Assembly (NCBI GenBank): GCA_016709845.1
Contig: JADJMA010000040.1
Coordinates: 1-41,233, forward strand
Direction of reading: 5' to 3'
Length of the DNA stretch: 41,233 nt
From: Flammeovirgaceae bacterium
GTDB taxonomy: Bacteria; Bacteroidota; Bacteroidia; Cytophagales; Cyclobacteriaceae
Each line of letters opens with the position of its first letter. Position 1 is the stretch's first letter. Under the pieces are notes generated by a model. It saw only the letters and a program-made list of their open reading frames with translations. It did no database searches and was not told the DNA's origin. Below, piece after piece: positions 1 to 8,699 of the stretch. The translations under genes were made by a program, and so were the position numbers.

Positions 1-1892
1 CCATAGCGTGCTGCATTGGCTTCGGTACTGCCCAGCAAAGTTCCGCTGGAAGAAGGGAAGTAGATAAACTGAGCTTGTGTATCAGGATTTCTAAAACCAG
101 TTTGGAAGGAAGCCCTTAGGTTATGATTTTGAGAAAAGGTATAAACGGCTGAAAGGCGAGGGGTAACCTGACCATCAAAGTTTTCGTTTTTATCGTAACG
201 TATTGAACCGGTTAACTTCAATGATTCTGCGAAAGTCTTTGCAATCTGCGCATAACCACCAAACTCATTAATTTTAATTCGTTGGAAATTTACACCAGCA
301 TCGGGGGCTTCATTAAAAATTGTACCCGAAGAGAAAGGTTGTACTGTCTTACGTTTCTCCAATCTGAACCTCGACCCAATCAATCTGATTCATGAAGTTA
401 TAATTGAACTCTCCATGATAGAGTTTGGAGTTATCAAGAAAAAGATGCTCCACCGCCAGATGCCGGTGATCCGCCATTGGCATCTGTCCACGAACCGGTT
501 GGGGTCCGCTGAAAATAATTATCTCTAACAGTTTGCATAAGGCTATTGTACTCAGGTGTGCCTGGTTGCGGTCTGTTTCTATCTGCAAAAGCGCGAGCAG
601 AATTAGGATCTCCAGCTATAACTGGGTCTGTATATGTGGGATCATCATTATAGCCCTGCATAGCTTTAACATAATCTGGGGCCCAATTAGCCTTGGTTGG
701 GCTTACGGTTTCATTGGCATATCCGCCCAAAGCGGAAAGGTTATATGATTTTCCGGCATCGGTTGCTGTCATATACCCTCTTACAAAGAAGTTATCTCCC
801 CGAAGTTCCAGTTTATAATTGTTGAGTAAAAATCTTAGTACGTATTTTCAGTTCCCTGATAAATAGAACTACCACCTCCATACCGGTAATTATAAAGAGC
901 TTCAATTTTGTCAGTTATTCTATAATGCAATGTGGCATCGGCCTTTATACTTTTGGCATCGCGGCCATCGGAAAAAGGCATTTAACATATCCTTCTTCTT
1001 TAAAACCATCATTACTTAACCAATCGGTGGCCTGCAGCATGGAGAAGTTAAGCTTGAATGCAAACTTATTATTGAATGCCTTTGCGTACCGAAGACTGTA
1101 TTGGATGAAAGGATCAGAACCGGCAGCGTCTGAGCTTGTAACACCACCTTTTACCTGAGCGCTTAATCCTTGATATTCAAAAGGACTTTTGCTCTTCATG
1201 ATCAAAATTCCATTGAATGCGTTAGGTCCATAAAGTGCTGATGCCGCGCCAGGCACAAGTTCAACACTTTCAGCATCCAACTCGCCAATACCTACAATGT
1301 TACCAGTAGGAAAGTTTAGTAAAGGTGCCTGCGTGTCCATACCGTCTACTAATTGTACAAAACGTACGTTGGCAATAGTGGCAAAACCCCGGGTGTTGAT
1401 AGACGTAAGGTTCAAACTTCCTGAATTTTCCTGAACTCCCTTTACGTTAGCAAGCGCATCATAAAAATCGGAGTGGCCGCTTGCTTGATAGCAAGCAGAT
1501 CCATCTTCTCAATGGTAACAGGAGACTGCAAAATGCTTTCTTCGACACGCGAAGCAGATACCACCACTTCCTGGCCCAGCAAGGTTTGCTTCTTCCAGAC
1601 TTATATCGAGTTTAGTCTCAGCATTTGTAATTTCAATTTCCTGGGTGGCGAAACCAATAAATGAATACACCAATGTAAAGGGTGGATTCATACTTACTTT
1701 CAGATTGTACTCACCGCTGGTGTTGGAAATTGTTCCAATCACTCTTCCTTTTACGACTATGTTCACCTGGCTAGGGGATCACCCGAGGCATCCTTAACCG
1801 TTCCGGATATGGTGGTGGTTTGCGCCATGAGTGCAGCTGACCCGCAGAGCCAAAAAGAGCGGGGAGCAACGCTTTCTGTAGAGTTTGTTCAT
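1..1892 (-). CDS. TonB-dependent receptor, C-terminus off the window, frameshifted
   Basis: Outer-membrane receptor for TonB-driven uptake; the substrate is unknown. The ATG at 1892 opens a signal peptide (MNKLYRK, then a hydrophobic stretch ending ALMAQ), followed by a carboxypeptidase-regulatory-like beta-sandwich (SGTVKDASGDPL, then VNIVVKG and SGEYNLKV) and a plug domain (TRGF, VDGMDTQAP, VELVPGAASALYGPNAFNG). Barrel strands continue to base 1. The frame breaks at least twice in the signal peptide, again near 1770, near 1500, near 960 and near 780-840, so the gene is assembled from pieces (1509-1766, 945-1415, 434-772 and others). No SusD partner is visible and the plug lacks the usual SusC wording, so it is probably not a SusC glycan receptor. 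A palindrome lies 44 bases upstream. Confidence 0.85.
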
Positions 1893-2325
1893 AAGAATTA
1901 GGTTTAATACCTAAATCTACAAGAAAAAGCCAAATTACAAACGTTTGTATGAGACCTTTTTGACCTCTAAGACAATTCTCAATTCTAGAAAAGTTATTTC
2001 TTTCTTGTTTCACCAATTCCACAAGGCGATCGCAAAGTGCATTGATTTCGTTAGCCATTTGTTCATCACCGGTAGCGCTTAGCACACTTTGTGCAATTCC
2101 CCCAACACATTCAATATAGAATCGCTTCATTTCATCTACAGGCATATCCTTGGTCCACAGATCAATACGCATCGTGTTTTTCTGCCTGTCATCCCAAAGC
2201 GAAACAGAAATCGATTTGGTTTCGGATGGGGTATCGTCTGGTTTATCAGTGGCGTCCCAAAGAATTCTTTCGGGTACATTATTTGAGTCAAGGTCAATGG
2301 AGAAATTGATAGATGATTTTTTCAT
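1771..2325 (-). CDS. gldC: Gliding motility protein GldC
   Basis: GldC is a small protein linked to the Bacteroidota gliding machinery. The first ~109 residues match the family: KKSSINFSIDLD, VPERILWDATDKP, SVSLWD, then the signature MRIDLWTKDMPVDEMKRF and TGDEQMANEINALCD. Family members are about 110 residues long, so the true stop is probably near 1995, where AGAAATAAC would give a stop after a one-base shift. The open frame as sequenced runs on to 1771 and overlaps the TonB receptor's signal peptide in another frame, which supports a lost stop. The product assignment is strong; the 3' end is uncertain. Confidence 0.85.
   Translation of the reverse strand: MKKSSINFSIDLDSNNVPERILWDATDKPDDTPSETKSISVSLWDDRQKNTMRIDLWTKDMPVDEMKRFYIECVGGIAQSVLSATGDEQMANEINALCDRLVELVKQERNNFSRIENCLRGQKGLIQTFVIWLFLVDLGIKPNSYEQTLQKALLPALFGSAGQLHSWRKPPPYPERLRMPRVIP
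1936..1949. promoter_or_regulatory. 14-bp perfect palindrome upstream of the TonB receptor
   Basis: TACAAACGTTTGTA is perfectly self-complementary and has a central CG, the layout of many LacI-family operators. It lies 44 bases before the receptor ATG, between the receptor and the conserved part of gldC. No LacI-type regulator is in the window, so the assignment is inferred from symmetry alone. Confidence 0.35.
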
Positions 2326-2361
2326 TCGAAAAGATTGATGATTATTCTTTGATTTTTTTTA

Positions 2362-2417
2362 GCCCGCCCCGCGGGGGGGGCGCCCGGGCCCGGGCCGGGG
2401 GGCGGGGGCGGGGGCCC
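2362..2417. other. 56-bp tract made only of G and C
   Basis: Every base from 2362 to 2417 is G or C, mostly homopolymer runs and GGGCCC-type palindromes, inside AT-rich DNA. It lies where scoB should end, just upstream of gldC. No stop codon for scoB survives; its frame would run into Pro/Arg-rich nonsense. It is most likely a sequencing or joining artefact. A real, very stable hairpin is possible but unlikely at this base composition. Confidence 0.8.
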
Positions 2418-3081
2418 TTGGGTAACTTATTCAAAACCATTTCGGGAATAGTTCCCTCCACAATAAGTTTACCTTCCGTAGCATTTTTAATTTGCTCAAC
2501 CGAAATGCCCGGAGCTCTTTCAACAAGTCAAACCACCCGTTGGAAGAATGTCAAGAACGGCCATGTCACTTACTATTTTCTTTACACAATTTATACCGGT
2601 GATGGGCAGGGTACATTTTTTAAGAAGTTTAGAAGCCCCATCCTTACTACAATGTTGCATGGCAACAATAATATTTTTGGCTGAGGCTACCAGATCCATA
2701 GCACCCCCCATGCCTTTCACCATTTTCCCGGGTACTTTCCAGTTGGCAATGTCCCCATTCTCGGAAACTTCCATGGCGCCTAAAATGGTAAGATCGACAT
2801 GGCCTCCACGTATCATAGCAAAACTTTCCGCAGAATTAAATAGCGATGAACCGGGCATCATGGTGATGGTTTGCTTTCCCGCATTGATCAAATCGGCATT
2901 CACTTCCGCTTCGGTAGGAAGGACCAATTCCTAACAGGCCATTTTCTGATTGCAGAACCACCTCTAAGTTTGAAGGGATATAATTAGCAACCAGCGTAGG
3001 GGATCCCAATTCCAAATTGATGTACATCCTATCTCTTATTTCCTGGGCTATTCTCTTTGCGATACTGATTTTATCTAACAT
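2418..3081 (-). CDS. scoB: 3-oxoacid CoA-transferase subunit B, frameshifted
   Basis: Beta subunit of the succinyl-CoA:3-ketoacid CoA-transferase, which moves CoA between succinyl-CoA and acetoacetate (ketone-body and short-chain acid use). The start MLDKISIAKRIAQEIRD, the ELGSPTLVANYIP motif, the SENGLLGIGP catalytic region (the Glu of SENG forms the CoA thioester) and GGHVDLTILGAMEV are all typical. There is one frameshift near 2930 and another near 2525 (LPTGG then LVERAPGIS). The end VEGTIPEMVLNK reaches about 2427, and the stop is lost in the G/C tract. The length of ~219 residues fits the family. Its ATG overlaps the stop of the preceding four-helix gene (ATGTTAG). Confidence 0.88.
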
Positions 3082-3467
3082 ATTTGATTTGAAAATTTGA
3101 AAATGAAATTAATTTGAAGATTACTTCTTAGATGATGCAATAATTTAGAAATAACTTTTTGAATTGTTTCAAGCTCAGCTAACAACAAACTTGAGTCTGG
3201 ATAGGATTTTGCGCTCTTGCATAGAAGCAACCAATATTTAGTTTCGTTTACTTCTTTTGATGAAATTTTAAATTTATGGATGAAGTCAGCTTTGCTCTCG
3301 GCATCCTGCGCTTCCCAAACATTCGCGCCAATCGAAGTTCCAGAACGAAATAACTGGTTGGCAAGATTAAACTTCCTTTTCGATTCTAACAATTCTATGA
3401 ATTCAATAATTTTTAATGAGAACTCAAAAGTCAAATCCACAATTATATTTGGCTTATCATTTCTCAT
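3075..3467 (-). CDS. Four-helix bundle protein (S23 / 23S rRNA intervening-sequence family)
   Basis: 130 residues, the usual family size. Family hallmarks are the opening VDLTFEFSLKIIEFIELLE, then NLANQLFRSGTSIGANVWEAQDAESKADF and the third-helix KEVNETKYWLLLC. Family members assemble into pentamers; their function is unsettled, although relatives are encoded inside 23S rRNA intervening sequences. Here the gene is wedged between scoA and scoB in the same orientation. It starts 16 bases from the right inverted repeat and its stop overlaps the scoB ATG, so it must be co-transcribed with the CoA-transferase. Two subunits of one enzyme would normally be adjacent, which points to insertion. Confidence 0.88.
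   Translation of the reverse strand: MRNDKPNIIVDLTFEFSLKIIEFIELLESKRKFNLANQLFRSGTSIGANVWEAQDAESKADFIHKFKISSKEVNETKYWLLLCKSAKSYPDSSLLLAELETIQKVISKLLHHLRSNLQINFIFKFSNQIC
3083..3110. repeat. Left terminal inverted repeat of the S23 cassette
   Basis: Contains TTGATTTGAAAAT followed by TTTGAAAATGAAA, directly next to the scoB start codon. The same two blocks occur in inverse orientation at 3484-3525, so the four-helix gene is bounded on both sides. Confidence 0.55.
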
Positions 3468-3483
3468 TACTGCTTGTTTTAGC

Positions 3484-3525
3484 TTTCATTTTCAAATTCT
3501 CAAATTATCATATTTTCAAATCAAG
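3484..3525. repeat. Right terminal inverted repeat of the S23 cassette
   Basis: On the minus strand it reads TTGATTTGAAAAT, about 17 extra AT-rich bases, then TTTGAAAATGAAA, matching the left arm. It supplies the last codons and TGA stop of scoA, which ends in an untypical ILI. Confidence 0.55.
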
Positions 3526-4211
3526 ATGGTTCGTTGTTCAATTCGCTTCTCGTATTTTTCTCCTTGAAAAATTCGTTGAACAAAAATTCCCGGAGTGTGG
3601 ATGGAATTGGGATCCAACTCACCCAGAGGCACTAACTCTTCTACTTCTGCTATGGTAATCCGTCCCGCAGTGGCCATCATAGGATTAAAATTTCGGGCCG
3701 TACCTTTGTAGATCAAATTGCCAGATGAATCACCCTTCCAAGCCTTTACAATGGAAAAATCTGCATGAAGGGCAAATTCAAGCAAGTGCGTCTTGCCATT
3801 AAAAACACGTTCCTCTTTGCCGATTGCAACTTCTGTACCTACACCTGCCGGAGTGAAGAATGCTGGAATACCAGCACCACCTGCTCTAATTCTTTCGGCC
3901 AATGATCCTTGCGGAATTAATTCTACCTCTAGTTCGCCTGAGAGAAGTTGCCTTTCGAACTCTGCGTTTTCACCAACATAAGATGAAATCATTTTTTTTA
4001 CCTGACGGGTTTTTAATAACAAGCCGATTCCGAAATCATCGACACCCGCATTATTCGAAATGCAAGTTAAACCTCGTACACCTGTCTTTATTAAAGCCTG
4101 AATACAATTTTCAGGAATTCCACATAACCCAAACCCACCTAACATTAAGGTTGCATTGTTCGGAATATCTTTAACGGCTTCGGCTGCTCCTGAAACAAGT
4201 TTGTTTATCAT
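3516..4211 (-). CDS. scoA: 3-oxoacid CoA-transferase subunit A
   Basis: Alpha subunit partner of ScoB. 231 residues in one unbroken frame. It begins MINKLVSGAAEAVKDI, followed by the family signature LMLGGFGLCGIPENCI near residues 22-37, SNNAGVDDFGIGLLL, the FFTPAGVGTEVA region and AWKGDSSGNLIYKGTARNFNP. The expected C-terminus after KRIEQRT is replaced by ILI and a stop provided by the inverted repeat of the inserted S23 cassette. The last residues are not catalytic, so the enzyme is probably still active. It lies 59 bases downstream of ribF. Confidence 0.93.
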   Translation of the reverse strand: MINKLVSGAAEAVKDIPNNATLMLGGFGLCGIPENCIQALIKTGVRGLTCISNNAGVDDFGIGLLLKTRQVKKMISSYVGENAEFERQLLSGELEVELIPQGSLAERIRAGGAGIPAFFTPAGVGTEVAIGKEERVFNGKTHLLEFALHADFSIVKAWKGDSSGNLIYKGTARNFNPMMATAGRITIAEVEELVPLGELDPNSIHTPGIFVQRIFQGEKYEKRIEQRTILI

Positions 4212-4270
4212 ACGCTTAACGTTTGAGGCAAATCTCAGATAGTCTTACTCAAATTCCAAATAAGTTTTTA

Positions 4271-5088
4271 TTACTTGGAATTTTTTAATACTTGCAAAGA
4301 TAATTCCTTATCTATTTGTAGTTGATTCTTCAATGATTCCAGATCGCTGAACTTTGAGTCAGCGCGTAGTAACTTTATAAATAGTAACTGAATTGTTTCC
4401 CCATAGATATCACGATCAAATTCAAAGATATTAACTTCAATCGATCTTCGACTTCCATCTACTGTTGGTCGGTAGCCGATGTAAAGCATTCCGCCAAAAA
4501 TTATCTTTTCATAGACAACCTGCACAACATAAATTCCTTCGGCTGGTACTAATTTATCATGCGAATCGAGATCGATATTTGCTGTAGGAAAGCCAAGGAC
4601 TCTTCCCAACTTGTCGCCTTTAATTACCCGACCGGAAAGAGAATAGGGGCGAGCCAAAAAATGATTTGCTGTATCAATGTCTCCCTCGGCCAAAGCTTTT
4701 CGAATTCGGGTTGAACTAATTCCTACATGATCCACTTCTTGTTTTGGAATTTCTTCGACCTCAAAACCATAAGACGGCCCATTTATTTTTAGAAGTTCAA
4801 AACTTCCTTCCCGGTTTTTACCAAACCGATGATCATACCCAATAACTAACTCCTTTGTGCCAATAATGTCTACTAGAATTTCAGTTATGAATTGTCTTCT
4901 GGTTTTAGAATCAGCCGTGGATGCGGCCAAAAAGTTAAAACCACGGTTTCTCCTTGATTTTTTTCTGCAACTTCCCTTAATCGTTGCAATATCTTCTGAT
5001 GTCCAAGATGCACACCATCAAAGGTACCACTGGTTACTACACCATATCGCAGTCGGGTAAAATCCTCCAGGGTATGATATATTTTCAT
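4271..5088 (-). CDS. ribF: Bifunctional riboflavin kinase / FAD synthetase, frameshifted with a likely internal deletion
   Basis: Makes FMN and then FAD from riboflavin. The N-terminal adenylyltransferase domain shows TSGTFDGVHLGHQKIL (nucleotide-binding HxGH-type motif) and LTFWPHPRLILKPED. The C-terminal flavokinase domain shows GRVIKGDKLGRVLGFPTANI and IYVVQVVYE. The frame changes at about 4905. Between KPEDN and QFITEILVDIIG roughly 35-40 residues normally present in RibF are missing, which a one-base error cannot explain; about 110 bases seem to have been lost. Loss from the assembly is more likely than a real deletion because the enzyme is essential. The start at 5088 gives the expected MKIYHTLEDF. 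It follows truB by 82 bases. Confidence 0.88.
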
Positions 5089-5170
5089 CTGTTAATATTT
5101 TTATTTTTGGTCAGATGGAATATCCTATGGCAGTATTCATTGTTGTGGTTGGATACAGTGCATGGATATT

Positions 5171-5834
5171 TCATGACTGCAAAGTTGGATTAATCTCGTC
5201 AATCGTTGCAGCGTCCTTCAACTTGAATTCTCCGATGCGGGTCCTGCAAAGATCGGTTAGATAGGCGCCCACGCCCAAATCTTTTTCCAAAATCCCGTGC
5301 GATACTTCGAATATAAGTTCCTTTAGAACAAACAATACGAAAACTAATTGCAGGTTTGTTGATCTCAAGAATATCAAACGCTGTGATTTTTACTTCACGT
5401 GGTTTTAATTCTATGTCTTTTCCTTTTCGGGCCAACTTATAGGCGCGTTTGCCGTCTACTTTAATGGCAGAGTGGAGTGGAGGTATTTGCTGGATAGTGC
5501 CCAGGAATTTTTTGGAAGTTTGAAGGATTGCTTCTTCCGAAATTGAACTTATGTCTTTGCTTTCGGAGACTTCGGTTTCCAGATCGTGTGATGGAGTTGA
5601 TTGGCCGATAATGAATTTGCCGGTATATTCTTTTTCCTGTGCTTGAAACTCATCGATCCGTTTGGTCATTTTGCCTGTACACAAAATCAACAGGCCAGTT
5701 GCCAAGGGGTCGAGTGTGCCGGCATGACCAATTTTCTTAATTTTCAGTTTATAGCGTAGTTTGTTAACGACATCAAAAGAGGTCCAGCCAATGGGTTTAT
5801 TTATTAACAACAATTGGTCGGGTGTCGCTTCCAC
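5171..5834 (-). CDS. truB: tRNA pseudouridine(55) synthase TruB, frameshifted near its C-terminus
   Basis: Converts U55 of tRNA T-loops to pseudouridine. Motifs are LLLINKPIGWTSFDVVNKLR at the N-terminus, GHAGTLDPLATGLL with the catalytic Asp near residue 42, and CSKGTYIRSIARDFG. A shift near 5290 moves to the frame encoding LGVGAYLTDLCRTRIGEF and ending DEINPTLQS. The likely start is GTG at 5834 (VEATPDQLLLINKP), which shares a base with the uppP stop (TAGTG). As sequenced, uppP and truB form one 488-codon frame; this is an artefact of one indel near 5890, because the shifted frame gives a normal UppP C-terminus and stop. Confidence 0.9.
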
Positions 5835-6623
5835 TATACAATGTTTAAATCGATACCTAACCAGTAAAGAGTAAGAATTATTATTCCCTGCAATACGATA
5901 ATATCCAAAAACTTTAAACCCGTGGCTGGTTAAGTAGGAGATAAATGATTTGATGGCCATGATAGCCACTACAAAGGCTGCCAGGTTGCCAAAAACAAGA
6001 ATGGAAATTTCGTGAGAGCCGAACGTATAACCCTCCAAATAAAACTTAAGCAACTTATACGATGTTGCGGCCATCATAGTAGGCACAGCAAGAAAAAATG
6101 AAAATTCGGCGCGGTTTTTGTTGAGTTTCTGCGTTAAACCGCCAATAATGGTTGCTGCTGATCGAGATACACCCGGGATCATGGCGATGGTTTGAAACAT
6201 GCCTATTTTAAATGCGGTTTTATAAGTTACATCGCTGCTCCCATTTTCTTCCGATTCATGAAACAACTTATCTATAAATAGAAAGATAAATCCACCCACG
6301 ATTAACATGATAGCAACGACCTCAACATGTTCTAACAATTGGTCTATAAAATCATTTAATAATAATCCCAGTACCATGGCAGGTAAAAAGGCTACCAAAA
6401 GTTTGAAATAGAAATCAATGGTTTGGAAAAAGCGCTTCCAATATAAGACAACTACAGAGAGGATCGCACCAAATTGAATGGCTATGGTAAACATTTTGGT
6501 GAATGGATCGGAAGCTATACCCAGCACACTCGATGCGATAATCATGTGACCGGTGGAGGAAACGGGTAAGAATTCTGTAAGACCCTCAACAAGGGCCAGA
6601 ATCAATGCTTGAATGAATGACAT
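5834..6623 (-). CDS. uppP: Undecaprenyl-diphosphatase
   Basis: Membrane phosphatase that recycles undecaprenyl pyrophosphate, the lipid carrier for peptidoglycan. The start MSFIQALILALVEGLTEF is followed by the PVSSTGHMI motif and, near residue 150, PGVSRSAATIIGG, the two catalytic motifs of the BacA/UppP family. There are about eight membrane segments. ATG 6623 is preferred over the frame's first ATG at 6665 because family members begin at MSF. A one-base shift after GYYRI restores the C-terminus GIIILTLYWLGIDLNIV and a TAG at 5834-5836. It starts 7 bases after the DUF3098 gene. Confidence 0.92.
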
Positions 6624-6630
6624 TTTAAGG

Positions 6631-6837
6631 CTATAGCTTTTCTTTAGGCGTGTGGAGAATGGCAAAGATTTCTACCACAAAACCAACCAGTACAATAATT
6701 GGGCTTAAGGTGATGCCCATAAAACCAAAACCGTATGGGTCTTTGTCTAAGGACATGATCGTAAAACCAAGAATTAACAGGAGTACGCCAATTACCATCA
6801 ATTGATAATTTCTTTTTCTAAATGGAAGTTTGCTCAT
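6631..6837 (-). CDS. DUF3098 family small membrane protein
   Basis: 68 residues with two hydrophobic segments (LMVIGVLLLILGFTIMSL and ITLSPIIVLVGFVVEIFAIL) joined by a short DKDPYGFGFMG loop. It matches the DUF3098 family, which in Bacteroidota typically sits between ftsX and uppP, as here. It starts 3 bases after the ftsX stop. The function is unknown; the position suggests a link to cell-envelope or division work. Confidence 0.85.
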   Translation of the reverse strand: MSKLPFRKRNYQLMVIGVLLLILGFTIMSLDKDPYGFGFMGITLSPIIVLVGFVVEIFAILHTPKEKL

Positions 6838-6840
6838 TCG

Positions 6841-7736
6841 TTAATAAAGTTCGTCTAAAGAAAGTTTTAAATATTTACTTACGGCCCGGTAGGTACTAAA
6901 TACAGCTACCAACAGACCCATAATTAAAAGTGAGGATAGTAATAGCAACAACCGACCATTGTTTTGGATCAGTACAAGATCTTCTATTCTCTTGGTGGCA
7001 AAGCTTAAAAGCAGAATCAACAGACCCGAAGCTATAATACCTGCGATAACTCCATGCAAACCGGCTCTATACATAAAAGGCCGCTGAATGAACCAACTGC
7101 GGGCACCCACCAACTGCATGCTTCGAATAAGGAACCGTTGAGAGAATAGGGCTAACCGTAAGGTATTATTAATTAGTAATACGACTACAAGCAACAGTAA
7201 GGTTACCAATCCCATGAGAATCAATCCAATCTTAGTAATATTTTTATTAATGGAGTCAATCACATTCTCAACGTAGTGGACCTGAAATACGCCACTGATT
7301 TTTTCTACCTCGGCTTTAATCTTCTGCATACTTTCTATTTCATGATAGGCCTCGTCAATTCTTACCAGGTAGGCATCCCGTAAGGGGTTTTCGCCAAGAA
7401 ACTTTTTAAAGTCTTCGCCTGTATCCTCAATAAATTTTTTAGCGGCCAGGTCTTTTGAGATGAATTGTATAGCCTCTTTGTCTTTGGAAACATAAGGCTT
7501 GGCTTGAAGACTTTTTCAATCTGAGTTCGCTGGGCTTCTGTTACCTGATTGTTAAGGTAAATCTGAATCTTTACATTTTGGCGTACAATTCGCTCCAATT
7601 CTTTTGAGTAAATGACTAACGCACCAAACACACCGATAACAAAAAGAGCTAATGTGATGCTAAGAATTACGCTAATGTAGGGGTAGGCCCCAAGTTTCTT
7701 CTTCCTGATCTTAAATTTTTTGTCTGGAGTACTCAT
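6841..7736 (-). CDS. ftsX: Cell division protein FtsX (permease), frameshifted
   Basis: FtsX is the membrane partner of the ATPase FtsE and activates septal peptidoglycan hydrolases. The N-terminal segment KKLGAYPYISVILSITLALFVIGVFG (first membrane helix), the extracytoplasmic loop with ELERIVRQNVKIQIYLNNQVTEAQRTQIE and three C-terminal helices with FLIRSMQLVGARSWFIQRPF between them are typical. The frame is lost near 7510 and regained near 7330-7360. The total of about 298 residues fits the family. ATG 7736 (MSTPDKKF) is preferred to 7745. A TATCTTTG promoter box lies directly upstream. ftsE is not in the window. Confidence 0.9.
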
Positions 7737-7742
7737 TAACCA

Positions 7743-7750
7743 CAAAGATA
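7743..7750 (-). promoter_or_regulatory. Candidate -7 box (TATCTTTG) for ftsX
   Basis: A perfect match to the Bacteroidota TAnnTTTG element on the minus strand, ending 6 bases before the ftsX ATG. Transcription would begin at or next to the start codon, giving a nearly leaderless mRNA. No TTG is found at the ideal 19-base spacing. Confidence 0.4.
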
Positions 7751-7796
7751 GGCATGAATTACAAGATTTTTTACATGGGGAATTGTATAATCGAGG

Positions 7797-7829
7797 CTAA
7801 AAAAGAAAACCCTCCAATCAAGAGGGTTT
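7797..7829 (-). terminator. Rho-independent terminator after the anti-sigma gene
   Basis: Perfect 8-bp stem AAACCCTC/GAGGGTTT (7807-7814 and 7822-7829) with a 7-base loop; on the minus strand it is followed by a T-rich tail (7797-7806). It lies 20 bases past the stop at 7849. Confidence 0.85.
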
Positions 7830-7848
7830 CAGTATCAGGTGTAAAGGA

Positions 7849-8688
7849 TTACTTCTTCCTGTATTCTTTTAATTTTTGGATCAGGGTCTTGTCTTTAATA
7901 ACAACTAAAGGTGTTATTTCCTGCTTTGATTCATCAAGCGAATAGTAGTTTTCCTTATAGTAAAGGAATACTGAGTGGCTACCCCCGTTTATCTCTAAAA
8001 TTTCATATAGACTTTTGTCGAAAGAGCCAAATAAGATGACTCTGCTATTTATGAATTGATAATGAAACGGGTACTTTTTGTTGGATGAATCAATCTCAAC
8101 CTCCGGGGTAGAAAAGGCTAGGGCAGGCTTGGTTCCTCGGGTTGCTCGTGTTGCCGTGCTTTCTGTTAAATCCTCGCTAGGGTCAACCACTTCAAGAACA
8201 GGTTTTGCCACCTCTTTTGTTGATATTTTATTTGAAGGTTTACTTTTTTCAGGTACACTGGAAGGTTCCGGCTTACCCACCTCAGAGGCAACACTATTCT
8301 CAACAACAGTTTCTACTGGCTTAATTGCATCGGTGTCAGATTTGGTTTGATTAACTGAATCTTCAATGGGAGCAGGGATTTTTGGAACTTCAGGGGTTTC
8401 ATTCAGATACAAATACATGACTGCTGCTATAAGGGCAATACCTGCAAGCCCGGCTGCAATCTTTAGTGGGGAAAGCTCAATTACGGGAACGCTTGTAATA
8501 GGTACATTGTTAAGCATTGCCTTTAATTCCGTGGCACGGGCTTTTTTAACGCCTTCAATAACACCTGTATGAAAATCCAGATCAGCTTTAAGTTCTGGAT
8601 CTGAAATTAATTGACTTTCAAAAGCTTCCCTTTCGGTCTTGCTGAGCCGGTTGGTTAAATAATTATCTATCAATTCAAAATTACTCAT
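7849..8688 (-). CDS. Putative membrane anti-sigma factor
   Basis: 279 residues. The N-terminal ~60 residues (IDNYLTNRLSKTEREAFE, LISDPELKADLDFHTGV) resemble the helical sigma-binding region common in Bacteroidota anti-sigma proteins. One membrane helix follows at about residues 75-93 (IAAGLAGIALIAAVMYLYL), then a Pro/Ser/Thr/Glu-rich periplasmic linker and a C-terminal beta-rich domain (YPFHYQFINSRVILFGSFDKSLYEIL). The gene starts 11 bases after the ECF sigma gene and is followed by a strong terminator, so the two form one unit. The C-terminal sensor domain is not one I recognise. The role is inferred mainly from architecture and neighbour. Confidence 0.7.
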   Translation of the reverse strand: MSNFELIDNYLTNRLSKTEREAFESQLISDPELKADLDFHTGVIEGVKKARATELKAMLNNVPITSVPVIELSPLKIAAGLAGIALIAAVMYLYLNETPEVPKIPAPIEDSVNQTKSDTDAIKPVETVVENSVASEVGKPEPSSVPEKSKPSNKISTKEVAKPVLEVVDPSEDLTESTATRATRGTKPALAFSTPEVEIDSSNKKYPFHYQFINSRVILFGSFDKSLYEILEINGGSHSVFLYYKENYYSLDESKQEITPLVVIKDKTLIQKLKEYRKK

Positions 8689-8699
8689 GTCGCTAATAA

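Noticed and set aside
2313..2684. A plus-strand Gly/Arg-rich protein through the G/C tract
   Set aside because: Its Gly/Arg part is only the translated G/C artefact and the rest is antisense to scoB.
5199..6665. A single 488-codon UppP-TruB fusion protein
   Set aside because: A one-base shift near 5890 restores a normal UppP C-terminus with TAG at 5834-5836 and a TruB GTG start overlapping it (TAGTG). The fusion is an indel artefact.
7806..7830. A CRISPR-like or mobile-element repeat
   Set aside because: It is a single perfect hairpin with a T-tail, fully explained as the terminator of the anti-sigma gene.
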